A stretch of 64,000 nt of DNA, taken from positions 434,001-498,000 of the forward strand of contig NZ_FZMZ01000005.1 in assembly GCF_900187325.1 (NCBI RefSeq). Direction: 5' to 3'. A model generated the notes under the pieces. The model was given only the letters and a program-made list of their open reading frames with translations, was not told where the DNA came from and did no database searches. A program made the position numbers and the translations under genes. Of this stretch, positions 1-9,591 are shown piece by piece (positions within the stretch are counted from its first letter, which is position 1; the number at the start of each line of letters is the position of its first letter). This stretch comes from Virgibacillus ndiopensis. GTDB taxonomy: Bacteria; Bacillota; Bacilli; Bacillales; Amphibacillaceae.

Positions 1-1
1 A

Positions 2-1786
2 CGTTTAGCTAATCGAACACACACAATAGCTCTTTTCGGGGCGTTTAGTGCTGGGAAATCATCTTTTGCTAATGCATTAATTGGTAATAGTGTTTTACCA
101 GTTTCACCGAACCCCACTACTGCTACAATTAACAGAATACGTCCAACTACAGAAAACTACAAGCATGGAACCGTTGTTGTAAAGATGAAAAGCTCTAAAA
201 CGTTGTTGGATGACTTAATGAATATCACAAAGGACTTTTCACCGTCTAGTGAAAATTTTGCAGATTTACTTGGGTGGGTTCAAGATAATGCTATACATTC
301 GAGTGAAGATCTACAGCAAATGTATCAAGCATATTTACAAGCGATGATAAGGGGATACGACAATAATAAAACATTTATTGGAGAAGACCTTACGATAACA
401 CTTGATGAGTTCGCTGATTATGTCAGTGATGAAACGAAGGCATGCTATGTAGAATCGATTGATCTTTACTATGACTGTCAGCTAACTGAACAAGGTATAA
501 CATTAGTTGATACACCAGGAGCTGATTCAGTAAATTCTCGGCATACAAATGTTGCATTTGATTATATCAAGTACGCTGATGCAATTTTATATGTTACGTA
601 CTACAATCATGCACTATCCCGAGCTGATAAAGATTTTCTTATGCAATTAGGTCGTGTAAAAGATACTTTTCAATTAGACAAAATGTTTTTTGTTGTTAAT
701 GCAGCTGATTTAGCAAAGGACACAGAGGAGTTAACACTAGTTACGAATTACGTAGAAGAGCAGTTAGTTCAACTAGGTATTCGTTTTCCAAAATTATTTC
801 CAATCTCAAGCAAACAGGCGCTGGAAGCAAAACGAAATAATCAAGCTCTACCTGATCAAATGCAAACATTTGAGGAGAAATTTCATCATTTTATTCGGGA
901 TGATCTTGCTTTACTATCAATTCAAGCTGCGGTACTGGACATAAAGCGTGCCTATCAATCTATGACGAACTATATAGAATCGGCAAACTTAAATGATCAA
1001 GAAAAAGAAAGTTATCGGTTGGACCTGTTTGCGAAAAGGGAGAAGCTAGAAGACGTTATTTCTAGTGCCAACGTAGATTTATATGCGAAACAAATTAATC
1101 AAAAAATTGAAAAGCAATTGTACTACGTTTTAGAACGATTTTCCATTCGTTTTCATGATATGTTTAAGGAAACATTCAATCCAACTACAATTACAGGAAC
1201 TGGAAAACAAGCACAAGCTCAGCTTAGTAACAGTATGAAAAGTTTACTTGATTATACTGGTTATGAATTAGTTCAGGAAATAAGGGCAGTATCTCTTCGA
1301 ATTGAATCCTATATGTATTCCTTGGCAAATGACGCTTACGAAACGATTATAGAAAAAAGTACTCAGATAGATGAAAAATTAGTATTACCAAGTTTGATGT
1401 CATTTGATCTATCAACACCTGAATATGATAAGGCATTTGGTAGTATAGAGAAAAATACCTTCCATAAGGCGCTTTCCGGTTTTAAGGGTACTAAGTCATT
1501 TTTTGAAAAAAACGAAAAGGAACATATGAAAGAAGCTATCTATGAGTCACTTGCTCCAATTGCAAAAGAATATATTGACGAAAACAAAGTGATTATGATG
1601 CAGGCTTATATAGCACAATGGAATCACGTAATGGAAACGATACAACAAGAAACAATCAAGAATATAGATTCTTATATTGATAATTACTTATCCATGATGA
1701 CAGAAACAATTGATATAGAATTACTAACAGAAAAGCAATATGTCCTGTCGACAATTCTAAAAACTCATGGTGTACAGGAGGTGTAA
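2..1786 (+). CDS. dynA: Dynamin-like GTPase, 3' part (start lies before window)
   Basis: The frame is open from base 2, so this is the C-terminal ~594 residues of a longer protein. A Walker A P-loop (GAFSAGKSS, bases 38-64) and a DTPGADS switch II motif near base 510 are followed by a long helical region with no membrane-spanning sequence, as in bacterial dynamins. Bacillus DynA (YpbR) has two fused dynamin modules of ~600 residues each and helps repair and fuse stressed membranes; this piece has the size of one module. The next gene 4 bp downstream is a YpcP-type exonuclease, the neighbour of dynA in Bacillus, which supports the name. An internal ATG at 185 lies after the P-loop and cannot be the real start. 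Confidence 0.85.
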   Translation, partial: RLANRTHTIALFGAFSAGKSSFANALIGNSVLPVSPNPTTATINRIRPTTENYKHGTVVVKMKSSKTLLDDLMNITKDFSPSSENFADLLGWVQDNAIHSSEDLQQMYQAYLQAMIRGYDNNKTFIGEDLTITLDEFADYVSDETKACYVESIDLYYDCQLTEQGITLVDTPGADSVNSRHTNVAFDYIKYADAILYVTYYNHALSRADKDFLMQLGRVKDTFQLDKMFFVVNAADLAKDTEELTLVTNYVEEQLVQLGIRFPKLFPISSKQALEAKRNNQALPDQMQTFEEKFHHFIRDDLALLSIQAAVLDIKRAYQSMTNYIESANLNDQEKESYRLDLFAKREKLEDVISSANVDLYAKQINQKIEKQLYYVLERFSIRFHDMFKETFNPTTITGTGKQAQAQLSNSMKSLLDYTGYELVQEIRAVSLRIESYMYSLANDAYETIIEKSTQIDEKLVLPSLMSFDLSTPEYDKAFGSIEKNTFHKALSGFKGTKSFFEKNEKEHMKEAIYESLAPIAKEYIDENKVIMMQAYIAQWNHVMETIQQETIKNIDSYIDNYLSMMTETIDIELLTEKQYVLSTILKTHGVQEV

Positions 1787-1790
1787 TATA

Positions 1791-2657
1791 ATGGAGAAAC
1801 AAAAGGTATTATTAGTTGATGGTATGGCATTACTTTTTAGAGGTTTCTTTGCAACTGCATTCCGTGGAAATTTTATGAAGACAAGTAAAGGAGTACCAAC
1901 AAATGGTGTTTATCAATTCCTACGCTATTTTTTAGACGCTGTAGAGACGTTCGAACCCACCCATGTAATATGCTGCTGGGATATGGGAAGCAAAACATTT
2001 CGAACAGAAATGTACGATGGATATAAAGCTAATCGCGGTGAGCCACCTGAAGAATTAATTCCACAGTTTGACTTAATCAAAGAGGTAACAGAGGCGTTTA
2101 ATATGCCAAATGTCGGACTCGAAAATTATGAAGCTGATGATTGTATAGGTACACTAGCAAACCATTATGCTATTGAAAATGAAGTCATTATTCTAACGGG
2201 GGATCAAGATATTTTACAATTAGTTGCTAATGGCGTCAGTGTCGCAATTATGAAAAAAGGGCAAGGGAATTATGATGTTTTTCATAAAGAAAACTTTTAT
2301 GAAAAACGTGGTATTGAACCAAAACAAATAATTGATTTAAAAGGTTTGATGGGGGATACATCAGATAATTATCCTGGCGTAAAAGGAATTGGCGAGAAAA
2401 CGGCACTAAAACTTATTCAGGAGTATGGTTCCATCGATAATATTCTAGCCAATACTGATCAACTATCTAAAGGAATTCAAACAAAAATTCAAAATAACCT
2501 TGAAATGCTGCATCTGTCAAAAAAACTTGCAGAGATTAAATGTGACGTACCAATTAGTTGCGCATTAGAATCTGCATTATGGAATTATGACAAATCTAAA
2601 ATCAACGAGAAGTTCTCTGAACTGGAATTTAAAAACTTAGGCAAATTAATTGGCTAA
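1791..2657 (+). CDS. ypcP: 5'-3' exonuclease, YpcP-type
   Basis: A 288-residue stand-alone homologue of the 5' nuclease domain of DNA polymerase I, which removes RNA primers and 5' flaps. Metal-binding acidic motifs EADD and GDQD are present, followed by the helix-three-turn-helix signature GDTSDNYPGVKGIGEKT. The start at 1791 follows AGGAGGTG at a good distance; an upstream in-frame start at 1767 would overlap the previous gene. It lies 4 bp after the dynamin stop, so the two are probably co-transcribed up to the hairpin at 2663. Confidence 0.93.
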   Translation: MEKQKVLLVDGMALLFRGFFATAFRGNFMKTSKGVPTNGVYQFLRYFLDAVETFEPTHVICCWDMGSKTFRTEMYDGYKANRGEPPEELIPQFDLIKEVTEAFNMPNVGLENYEADDCIGTLANHYAIENEVIILTGDQDILQLVANGVSVAIMKKGQGNYDVFHKENFYEKRGIEPKQIIDLKGLMGDTSDNYPGVKGIGEKTALKLIQEYGSIDNILANTDQLSKGIQTKIQNNLEMLHLSKKLAEIKCDVPISCALESALWNYDKSKINEKFSELEFKNLGKLIG

Positions 2658-2662
2658 ACAAT

Positions 2663-2708
2663 AAAAAGCGGGTTGTGTGGCGTGTTTATTCCTCACGACT
2701 CGCTTTTT
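2663..2708. terminator. Bidirectional rho-independent terminator
   Basis: AAAAAGCG...GG pairs with CC...CGCTTTTT through a stem of about 17 bp with a few G-T or mismatched pairs, flanked by A-runs and T-runs on both sides. It separates convergent ypcP (+) and the alcohol dehydrogenase (-). Confidence 0.85.
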
Positions 2709-2715
2709 ATTTGTG

Positions 2716-3849
2716 TTATGGTTGTAATATTACTTTTATACAATCATCTTCTCTGTTGTTAAAAATTTTATATCCGTGAGCTGCATCACTTAATGAAAGT
2801 TTATGAGTAATAATTGCAGTTGGGTCAATTTGCCCTTTTGTGATTTTTTCATATAATCCGGCCATATAACTTCGGGCAGGTGCTTGTCCCATTTTAAGTG
2901 TAATATTTCTAGTAAAGAAAGGCCCTAACGGAAACATGTTATAAAGCCCGCCATAAACACCTGTTAAGTGTACTGTTCCATATTTTCTTACAGCCTTAGT
3001 AGCTATTTGTATAGGTCCTAATGTTCCTCCTTGTAATTTTAGTTTTTGTTCCACATATTCAAGTGGTGATTTTTTCCCATCCATTCCTACACAGTCAATG
3101 ACTATATCAGCGCCCCCTTTCGTTATTTCTTTTAAGGTTTCCCCCATATCGTCATCTTTTGTGAAATCGAATATTTCGGTCTTATTCATTTTTTTGGAAT
3201 GCTGCAGGCGATAGTCTAAATAATCTACTGCAATTACCCGTTCAGCCCCTTTTGCCCATGCGAACTGTTGAGCCATCAACCCAATTGGACCACATCCTAA
3301 TATAATAACAGTGTCACCTTTTTTTACACCAGCATGCTCAACACTCCAGTAAGCAGTGGGTAATACATCTGATAAGAAAAGTAATTGATCATCATTTAGT
3401 TCACAGTCCTCAGGGATAAGGAATGGGGTATAATTACCAAATGGTACACGAAGGTATTCGGCTTGGCCACCAGGAAAATCTCCAAATTTTTCCGAATAAC
3501 CAAAGTAGCCTCCAGAATCATAATGTGGATTTGAATTGTCACATTGACTTTCCTGGTGATGTGTACAATAGTGGCAGGTACCACATGCAACAGTAAACGG
3601 AATAACTACCCGGTCTCCCTTTTTTAATTTTGTAACTTCTGGACCAACTTCTTCGACAATTCCCATTGGTTCATGGCCGATTACATAACCAATAGGGAGA
3701 GGAAAGTTTCCTTGATAAAGGTGGAGATCGGAGCCACAAATGGCAGTTGAGGTTATTTTTACAATTACATCTTGAGAATCTTGAATCCTGGGATCGTCAA
3801 CTTCTTTAACATTAATGGTTTCTTTTCCTTGATACGTAACAGCTTTCAT
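2716..3849 (-). CDS. Zinc-dependent alcohol dehydrogenase (MDR family)
   Basis: A 377-residue medium-chain dehydrogenase/reductase. The catalytic zinc site is seen as AICGSDLHLYQG and GHEPMG, the structural zinc site as a four-Cys cluster beginning GTCHYC, and the Rossmann nucleotide site as GCGPIGLMA followed by an acidic residue (AVDY), which suggests NAD. It resembles the glutathione-independent formaldehyde dehydrogenase/threonine dehydrogenase-like branch; the substrate cannot be told. The start at 3849 has GGAGG just upstream; the longer frame from 3894 adds 15 residues with no ribosome site. Confidence 0.9.
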   Translation of the reverse strand: MKAVTYQGKETINVKEVDDPRIQDSQDVIVKITSTAICGSDLHLYQGNFPLPIGYVIGHEPMGIVEEVGPEVTKLKKGDRVVIPFTVACGTCHYCTHHQESQCDNSNPHYDSGGYFGYSEKFGDFPGGQAEYLRVPFGNYTPFLIPEDCELNDDQLLFLSDVLPTAYWSVEHAGVKKGDTVIILGCGPIGLMAQQFAWAKGAERVIAVDYLDYRLQHSKKMNKTEIFDFTKDDDMGETLKEITKGGADIVIDCVGMDGKKSPLEYVEQKLKLQGGTLGPIQIATKAVRKYGTVHLTGVYGGLYNMFPLGPFFTRNITLKMGQAPARSYMAGLYEKITKGQIDPTAIITHKLSLSDAAHGYKIFNNREDDCIKVILQP

Positions 3850-3912
3850 AGGAATATAGCCTCCAATACTTTTTAGTATAATCCGCTTTGGCAATAGTAA
3901 ATATACGTGTAA

Positions 3913-4260
3913 TTATTTGAAATATAGCATTTCAATATAATGTTCAATTAATGCTATGTTACGTTTTGCTTCTGCTTTATCCTTTTCTTCAATGGATACC
4001 TGTAGTTTTAAAATTTGTTCATTTAAATTGTTATATTCAGTTTCGTCACCGAGTAGCTGGTATTTCCATTTACCATTTCTGTAATATTCCAAAATTAACT
4101 TTGCTTCTTGCTTTGCTTTATGCCATTGAGTTTGGTTAACTAGATTTTTAATTTCTGTTGATTTATTGTAGATTGGATTCTTTTGAATGGTTTCATTGGA
4201 ACAGCCAAATATAAATGCAATACAACTGAATAAGACTATGACTGATTTACTCATTTTCAT
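3913..4260 (-). CDS. Small lipoprotein, DUF4363-like
   Basis: 115 residues with a lipoprotein signal peptide (MKMSK, hydrophobic stretch, lipobox FGCS) followed by an all-helical charged domain. Alternating Trp and charged residues resemble the DUF4363 family of Bacillus membrane-anchored proteins of unknown function; that assignment is from memory of the family pattern. The start at 4260 follows GGAGGCAAT. It is divergent from the DUF421 gene at 4344, with 83 bp between the starts, so the two share a promoter region. Confidence 0.75.
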   Translation of the reverse strand: MKMSKSVIVLFSCIAFIFGCSNETIQKNPIYNKSTEIKNLVNQTQWHKAKQEAKLILEYYRNGKWKYQLLGDETEYNNLNEQILKLQVSIEEKDKAEAKRNIALIEHYIEMLYFK

Positions 4261-4343
4261 GTAATTGCCTCCGTAACGTATCTTTAGTCTTAACTTAACC
4301 ATAATAAGAAAAGATATTACATGTGATTTGGAGGATTTTCATC

Positions 4344-5207
4344 ATGCCTGAGTATATGATAATCGTTGTTCGATCGTTATTTGCTTTCTTTTTCATTTTT
4401 ATTCTTGCAAGAATGCTTGGAAAAAAACAAATAGCACAACTTTCATTTTTTGATTATATAACTGGTATTTCAATAGGTAATATGGCTGCATCACTAGCAA
4501 TTGATACGCAATTACAATCGGTTAATGCAATAATAGGGTTACTGATATTTAGTTTTTTAACTATTATCATCGCATTTTTAGCAATGAAGTCTTTAAATTT
4601 TAGAAAGATCGTTGAAGGTAATCCTATTATTCTTATGAGGAATGGGAATGTCTTAGAAAAGAACTTATTCAAAGCTAAAATGACTTTTGACGATTTGATG
4701 ATGGGTCTAAGGGAAAAAAATGCATTTAAATTAGCAGATGTTGAAATGGCAGTACTCGAAACAGATGGACAATTAAGTGTAATGAAAAAGGCTGCGTATA
4801 ATCCTTTAACTCCAAACGATATTGGAGTTAGTGTTGAGGGAGAACATATACCTTCGTTGATAATTATTGATGGTTATTTATTAGAGAAACGGTTGAAATA
4901 TTTAGGGTATACGGAAGAGTGGCTTATTGGGGAAATTATGAAACAAGGTGCAAAAGATTATAAAGACGTGTTTTTGGCCCAAATTGATTCTAAAGGAAAT
5001 GTATACATTGATTTACATAATGATAAAGAAAAAGTACCACAAATGAAACAAAAGCCGCTTCTAGCCGCGCAACTAAGAAAAATTCAGGCGGATTTAGAGG
5101 GGTTTGCTATACAAACAGAAGATCCAAATGCGAAAAAGATGTATTATAATCAATCAAAAGAACTTCAAGATCTTATAGATAAAATTCATCCATTGCTTAG
5201 AGAATGA
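4344..5207 (+). CDS. DUF421 (YetF-like) membrane protein with DUF1657-like tail
   Basis: 287 residues. Three hydrophobic helices fill the first ~80 residues (ARMLGKKQIAQLSFFDY, typical of the DUF421/YetF family), then comes a soluble DUF421 domain. The last ~48 residues (LRKIQADLEGFAIQ to LIDKIHPLL) resemble DUF1657, the small helical domain also seen alone at 44740-44946. DUF421 plus DUF1657 is the architecture of YetF proteins encoded in spoVA2mob operons, which affect spore heat resistance and germination. Here it sits alone, 38 kb from the decayed spoVA genes. The start at 4344 has GGAGG nine bases upstream. Confidence 0.85.
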   Translation: MPEYMIIVVRSLFAFFFIFILARMLGKKQIAQLSFFDYITGISIGNMAASLAIDTQLQSVNAIIGLLIFSFLTIIIAFLAMKSLNFRKIVEGNPIILMRNGNVLEKNLFKAKMTFDDLMMGLREKNAFKLADVEMAVLETDGQLSVMKKAAYNPLTPNDIGVSVEGEHIPSLIIIDGYLLEKRLKYLGYTEEWLIGEIMKQGAKDYKDVFLAQIDSKGNVYIDLHNDKEKVPQMKQKPLLAAQLRKIQADLEGFAIQTEDPNAKKMYYNQSKELQDLIDKIHPLLRE

Positions 5208-5262
5208 ATTTACAAAACGTGATTTAAATTTTTAATAAATGAATCAGATTGAATTGTAATAT

Positions 5263-5294
5263 AAAAAATCACTGTATAGTTCAGTGATTTTTTA
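5263..5294. terminator. Bidirectional terminator
   Basis: AAAAAATCACTG pairs perfectly with CAGTGATTTTTT around a 7-nt loop. It serves both the DUF421 gene (+) and the coat protein gene (-). Confidence 0.9.
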
Positions 5295-5309
5295 TATTAT
5301 TTCATTTTA

Positions 5310-5861
5310 CTATTGTACAGGCTGGTAGATGCTTGCGATAGTTTGAGTTTCATTTTGTGGTGCTGCCATAAGTGGATAGTATCCTTTCTTAGTCATGTAC
5401 TGCCACATTTCATAAGCATGACGGTTACTGTTTAAGAAAGCATTTTCGAGAAATGTTCGTAAATCCGGATTCGCACATTCAACTGCAGCAATACCGTAAT
5501 TTTTAGCTGAACTTTTCTGATTTAATAGATAAGCCAATGCTATTTCACGATCATTATGTTGTTGTACATCTGTTCTTGGAGTAACTGATGAGAATTCACT
5601 AACAGGTGCTTGTGTATAGGAATCTAAAATTGGTTTTAATTCTGCAGGCTTGAATTTAGAAATGTCCGGTGTTGTTTGACTTTGTACAAATTCAACCTTT
5701 AAATTGTAGTCTTGAACATGAAGCGGAAAATGCTGTTGCAATAATTCTTTCAATTCTGGATCTTGCGCTTGATTGATGTGACTTGCCATACATGTTACGG
5801 TGTTAAAACATCCAGCGATAAGTTCACTTAAATTAGTAAGTTCATGTGATGCTAATTGCAT
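5310..5861 (-). CDS. Spore coat protein, CotF-like
   Basis: 183 residues with the four-helix coat-F fold seen in CotF/YhcQ/YraF-type proteins. The N-terminal half carries HELTNLSELIAGC and a helical pair, and the C-terminal half ends in the KNYGIAAVECANPDLR and AYEMWQYMTKKGYY pattern of the family. Such proteins are structural parts of the spore coat made in the mother cell. The start at 5861 follows GGAGGTTTTCCC. A terminator lies at 5263 and the gene stands alone. Confidence 0.85.
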   Translation of the reverse strand: MQLASHELTNLSELIAGCFNTVTCMASHINQAQDPELKELLQQHFPLHVQDYNLKVEFVQSQTTPDISKFKPAELKPILDSYTQAPVSEFSSVTPRTDVQQHNDREIALAYLLNQKSSAKNYGIAAVECANPDLRTFLENAFLNSNRHAYEMWQYMTKKGYYPLMAAPQNETQTIASIYQPVQ

Positions 5862-5936
5862 AATGGGAAAACCTCCTTATGGTTTAAAATTTCTTCTATA
5901 TTATTAGGAATAAAATTTGGGATATACATAAAATTA

Positions 5937-5972
5937 AAAACCTGTATTACGAATAATTCGTAGTACAGGTTC
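5937..5972 (-). terminator. Terminator after the Asn-rich gene
   Basis: AACCTGTA-TACGAA pairs with TTCGTA-TACAGGTT around a 3-nt loop (one mismatch). On the minus strand a T-rich run follows. Confidence 0.85.
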
Positions 5973-5995
5973 TTAGAAATTTCTTTGCTCAATGA

Positions 5996-6175
5996 TTAAC
6001 GGTTATTGCGTCTGTTGTTATTGTTATTATTGTTATCTCTGTTGTTGTCATTAAAGTTGTTTTCATCAAGGAATTCATTTTCATTCCCAAATTCAACATT
6101 ATTAATTTCCTGGTTGTTATTATTGTTGTTGTTGCGATTGTTACGTTCATTTCGATTTCTGTCTCTGTTGTCCAT
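5996..6175 (-). CDS. Asn-rich small protein
   Basis: 59 residues, about half of them Asn, mixed with Arg and Asp: an N-terminal basic Asn/Arg block, a short acidic middle (EINNVEFGNENEFLDE) and a second poly-Asn block ending RRNNR. The ATG follows GAGGGTC, and a terminator sits 23 bp after the stop, so it is a real transcription unit. I know no function. Low-complexity Asn/Arg proteins are common in Bacillaceae spores, and the coat protein gene is its neighbour, so a spore role is a guess. It is too short and repetitive for many gene callers. Confidence 0.7.
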   Translation of the reverse strand: MDNRDRNRNERNNRNNNNNNNQEINNVEFGNENEFLDENNFNDNNRDNNNNNNNRRNNR

Positions 6176-6463
6176 TGGTTGACCCTCCTAAATAGATTTT
6201 ATTAAGGTGAAGATCAATCTTTTCAAACATATGTGTTCTTCAAAAAATTAATTCTCACCCACACGAGTATTTTGTCCGATTATGTAAAAATAAACCTAAT
6301 TTTTTTGTTTATTATATGCCAAAATTTACATTGAATAATTTATTCAGTTGTACAATAAAGAATGAATGTTCCTACTATTAGTGAATGGTTAAATTCAAAC
6401 GTTTTGTTATACATTACCTACATGATAGAATTTCTATATGATGTAACTATAAGGATGGATAAT

Positions 6464-7792
6464 ATGGTTTTGAAACAAGAGGAAATTAATCAATGGTTAG
6501 TAAAACAGCCATTATTAAATGAAATTATCGATTTAAAGCCTGTAGTTTGGTTAAACAGAGATAGGAAAAGTATGAACAAAATTCATATGCTGCCGTTACA
6601 TATGCAGGATATGTTGGAAGCAGAACAACTATGGTATCGATTTGCACCATTTTTAGAAAACGTATTTCCCGAAACAATTAGTACAAAAGGAATAATTGAA
6701 TCTCCTTTACGAAATATCCCGAATATAAAAAATGTCCTTGATAAACGTTTTTCGTATGAAGTAGGCGGTGAACTTTATTTAAAATGCGATAATGAATTAC
6801 CTATAGCAGGTTCCATTAAAGCAAGAGGTGGAATTTATGAGGTATTTCATTATGCAGAGTCATTGGCAATAGAGGCAGGATTAATTCAGAAACAAGAAAA
6901 ATACGAACTGTTTGCAACCGATAAATTTAGATCATTTTTTCAACAATTTTCAATAGGAGTCGGTTCAACAGGAAACTTGGGATTGAGTATTGGTATTATA
7001 AGTGCAACACTAGGGTTTAATGTAACTGTCTATATGTCTGCAGATGCAAAACAATGGAAAAAGGATTTACTTCGTGAAAAAGGTGTGACTGTACAAGAAT
7101 TTGATGGCGATTTTAGTGAAGCGATATATGCAGGCAGAAAAAATACAATAGCTGATCCAAAGGGGTACTTCGTTGATGATGAAGATTCTAAACATCTATT
7201 CTTAGGATATAGTGTAGCAGCTCTACGCTTACAAAAACAATTAGAGGAGCAAAACATACAAGTAAATGAAAATTATCCATTATTTGTTTATCTCCCATGC
7301 GGTGTCGGTGGTTCTCCAGGGGGAATTACATTCGGTTTGAAACAAGTGTTTGGTGATCATGTCCATTGTTTCTTTGTTGAACCGACTCATTCCCCGTCAG
7401 TTTTAATTGGTTTACTTACTGGTGAAATGGAAAAGGTTAGTGTTCAAGATTTTGGTATAGATAATCGTACGGAAGCTGATGGATTAGCAGTTGGACGTCC
7501 GTCCCGTTATGCAACGGGATTTAGCAAACATTTAATAAGCGGAATATATACTGTACATGATGAACAGCTATTTAGATTACTTGCATTGCTTCATGATAAC
7601 GAGAACATTTATGTAGAGCCATCCGCTACACCTGGTATTATGGGACCATGGAAAATTATGCAATCAGAATATCTGAAGCAAAATAATATAAACTCCAAAA
7701 ATATAACCCACATTACTTGGGCTACTGGTGGATCACTTGTGCCAGAAGCGGAAATGAAACGATTTTATAAGAAGGGAAAGGGTTTAATATAA
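6464..7792 (+). CDS. dsdA: D-serine ammonia-lyase
   Basis: 442 residues, the usual length of DsdA. It is a PLP enzyme that converts D-serine to pyruvate and ammonia. The Schiff-base lysine lies in GSIKARGG, the phosphate-binding loop is GVGSTGNLGLS, and CGVGGSPGG is the second Gly-rich loop. The start at 6464 follows AAGGATGG; longer in-frame starts back to 6362 lack a ribosome site and add an unrelated hydrophobic stretch. A second PLP lyase of the same fold, the cysteine synthase family gene, follows after 72 bp. Confidence 0.92.
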   Translation: MVLKQEEINQWLVKQPLLNEIIDLKPVVWLNRDRKSMNKIHMLPLHMQDMLEAEQLWYRFAPFLENVFPETISTKGIIESPLRNIPNIKNVLDKRFSYEVGGELYLKCDNELPIAGSIKARGGIYEVFHYAESLAIEAGLIQKQEKYELFATDKFRSFFQQFSIGVGSTGNLGLSIGIISATLGFNVTVYMSADAKQWKKDLLREKGVTVQEFDGDFSEAIYAGRKNTIADPKGYFVDDEDSKHLFLGYSVAALRLQKQLEEQNIQVNENYPLFVYLPCGVGGSPGGITFGLKQVFGDHVHCFFVEPTHSPSVLIGLLTGEMEKVSVQDFGIDNRTEADGLAVGRPSRYATGFSKHLISGIYTVHDEQLFRLLALLHDNENIYVEPSATPGIMGPWKIMQSEYLKQNNINSKNITHITWATGGSLVPEAEMKRFYKKGKGLI

Positions 7793-7864
7793 AATATAAA
7801 GCTCTTTTCGTATAGTTTGTTACAGAAAATGTGATGTAATTCAAAAAGGAAGGTGTGACCAGAT

Positions 7865-8788
7865 TTGAAGGTTGTACAAAACATGACAGAATTAATAGGT
7901 AATACGCCAATTGTTCGTTTAAATAAATTAGTTCCCGAAGGTTCTGCAGATGTTTATGTGAAATTAGAATCACTAAATCCAAGCAAAAGTGTTAAAGATC
8001 GCGCAGCCTATAATATGATAAGGGTAGCAGAGGAAGAGGGTTATATTAAACCTGGGGATACGATCATTGAGCCTACCAGTGGAAATACAGGGATTGGACT
8101 TGCTATGAATGCAGCCGCAAAAGGGTACAGAGCCATACTAGTCATGCCGGATAATAGTACATTAGAAAGAAGAAATATTTTAAAGGCTTATGGAGCAAAA
8201 GTAGTACTAACACCAAGCTCAGATAAGATGCCTGGTGCAATTAAAAAGGCAATAGAACTGCAAAAAGAAATTCCAGGTAGTTTTATCCCTCAGCAATTTG
8301 AAAATTATGCTAATCCTGATATTCATAGGAGAACTACTGCACTTGAGATTTATGATCAAATGGACGGCAAACTGGATGCTTTTGTTTGTACAGCTGGAAC
8401 TGGCGGTACCGTGACGGGGACCGGGGAATTGTTAAAGGAAAAAATCCCTGGACTACATATTACCGTCGCTGAACCAAAAGGGTCTCCTGTTTTATCGGGT
8501 GGAAAACCAGGTAAACATAAGTTGGTAGGGACAAGTCCGGGCTTTATTCCAGCAATTTTAAATACCACAATTTATGATGAAATAATGCAAATAGAGGATG
8601 CGGAAGCGGTGGATATGTTCAAAAAAATTCCTAGGGAAGAGGGCATATTTGTTGGGCTTTCAGGGGCAGCATCTATCTTTACTGCACTTAAGGTTGCCGA
8701 ACGATTAGGGGAAGGTAAGCGCATCCTGTGTATTGCACCAGATACTGGCGAACGATATTTGAGTATGAATTTAATTGATGAGGAATAA
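7865..8788 (+). CDS. cysK: Cysteine synthase (O-acetylserine sulfhydrylase family)
   Basis: 307 residues, the standard length. The family signature NTPIVRLNK is at the N-terminus, the PLP lysine is in PSKSVKDRAA, the substrate loop is EPTSGNTGIGLA, and the phosphate loop is GTGGTVTGTG. It makes L-cysteine from O-acetylserine and sulfide. The start is TTG at 7865, preceded by GGAAGGTG. PSKSVKDR is closer to CysK than to cystathionine beta-synthase. A second, better conserved cysK may exist elsewhere. Confidence 0.88.
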   Translation: MKVVQNMTELIGNTPIVRLNKLVPEGSADVYVKLESLNPSKSVKDRAAYNMIRVAEEEGYIKPGDTIIEPTSGNTGIGLAMNAAAKGYRAILVMPDNSTLERRNILKAYGAKVVLTPSSDKMPGAIKKAIELQKEIPGSFIPQQFENYANPDIHRRTTALEIYDQMDGKLDAFVCTAGTGGTVTGTGELLKEKIPGLHITVAEPKGSPVLSGGKPGKHKLVGTSPGFIPAILNTTIYDEIMQIEDAEAVDMFKKIPREEGIFVGLSGAASIFTALKVAERLGEGKRILCIAPDTGERYLSMNLIDEE

Positions 8789-8885
8789 TCGTATAAAGCT
8801 TGGTCCGATAGTTTTGACTGGTTAACAAATAAGTAAAGTGGTAATCATTGTAATAGATATACAATGATTGGAGTTTTGTTAATCA

Positions 8886-9575
8886 ATGAATATAGGCTAT
8901 TTAACGATCGAAATAATAACAGGGTTTTTCTTGTTATTTTTACTCATCAAAGTACTTGGCAAAAAAATAATCGATCAAATTACACCATTCACATTTATAG
9001 GTGCTATTGTACTTGGGGAATTGTTAGGAAATGCTCTTTATGATGAGAAAGTTGGTGTAGGATATATTATTTTTTCAATGGTATTATGGTCAATGCTATT
9101 ATTGTTTGTAGAGTTTTTAGGGCAAAAGTTTTTAAAAATACGAAAAATATTTGAAGGGAAGCCTTCTGTATTAATTCGGAATGGTATTATTAATAGGGAT
9201 CAATTAAAGAAAAACAAAATGAATATTAATCAACTTCAAAGCCTCTTGCGGCAATCGGAAACGTTTTCGATTCGAGAGGTAGCATATTGTTATCTAGAAG
9301 CAAATGGTTCAATTAGTATTTTAAAAAAATCACCCAAACAGAAACTACAACAAGAGGATATAAATCTACCACCTCAATCTGTACACGTTCCAGTAACCCT
9401 TATTAGAGATGGAGAGTTACTTTCGGATGAATTAGTTGAGATAGACCGAAATGAAGAATGGTTAATGAACCAGCTTAAGGCGCAAGGAGTGGAGGATTGT
9501 CGGAATGTCTTTTTAGCCGAGTGGCTACATGATGATGGATTGTTTTTACAAACAATAGATCAAGTTTCCGAATAA
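8886..9575 (+). CDS. DUF421 (YetF-like) membrane protein
   Basis: 229 residues with three N-terminal transmembrane helices (LLIKVLGKKIIDQITPFTF carries the family motif) and a soluble DUF421 domain ending VEDCRNVFLAEW. Compared with the gene at 4344, it lacks the DUF1657-like tail. DUF421 proteins are uncharacterised or linked to spore properties. GGAG lies 12 bases before the ATG. A terminator follows at 9592. Confidence 0.85.
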   Translation: MNIGYLTIEIITGFFLLFLLIKVLGKKIIDQITPFTFIGAIVLGELLGNALYDEKVGVGYIIFSMVLWSMLLLFVEFLGQKFLKIRKIFEGKPSVLIRNGIINRDQLKKNKMNINQLQSLLRQSETFSIREVAYCYLEANGSISILKKSPKQKLQQEDINLPPQSVHVPVTLIRDGELLSDELVEIDRNEEWLMNQLKAQGVEDCRNVFLAEWLHDDGLFLQTIDQVSE

Positions 9576-9591
9576 AAATCTAATACTTTCA

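Noticed and set aside
3396-3590. Open frame opposite or overlapping the alcohol dehydrogenase gene.
   Set aside because: Shadow frame of a well-supported gene, with no ribosome site.
7865-8788. Considered whether the cysteine synthase family gene could be part of the selenium pathway.
   Set aside because: It is 48 kb from the sel genes and next to dsdA; nothing links it to selenium beyond general chemistry.
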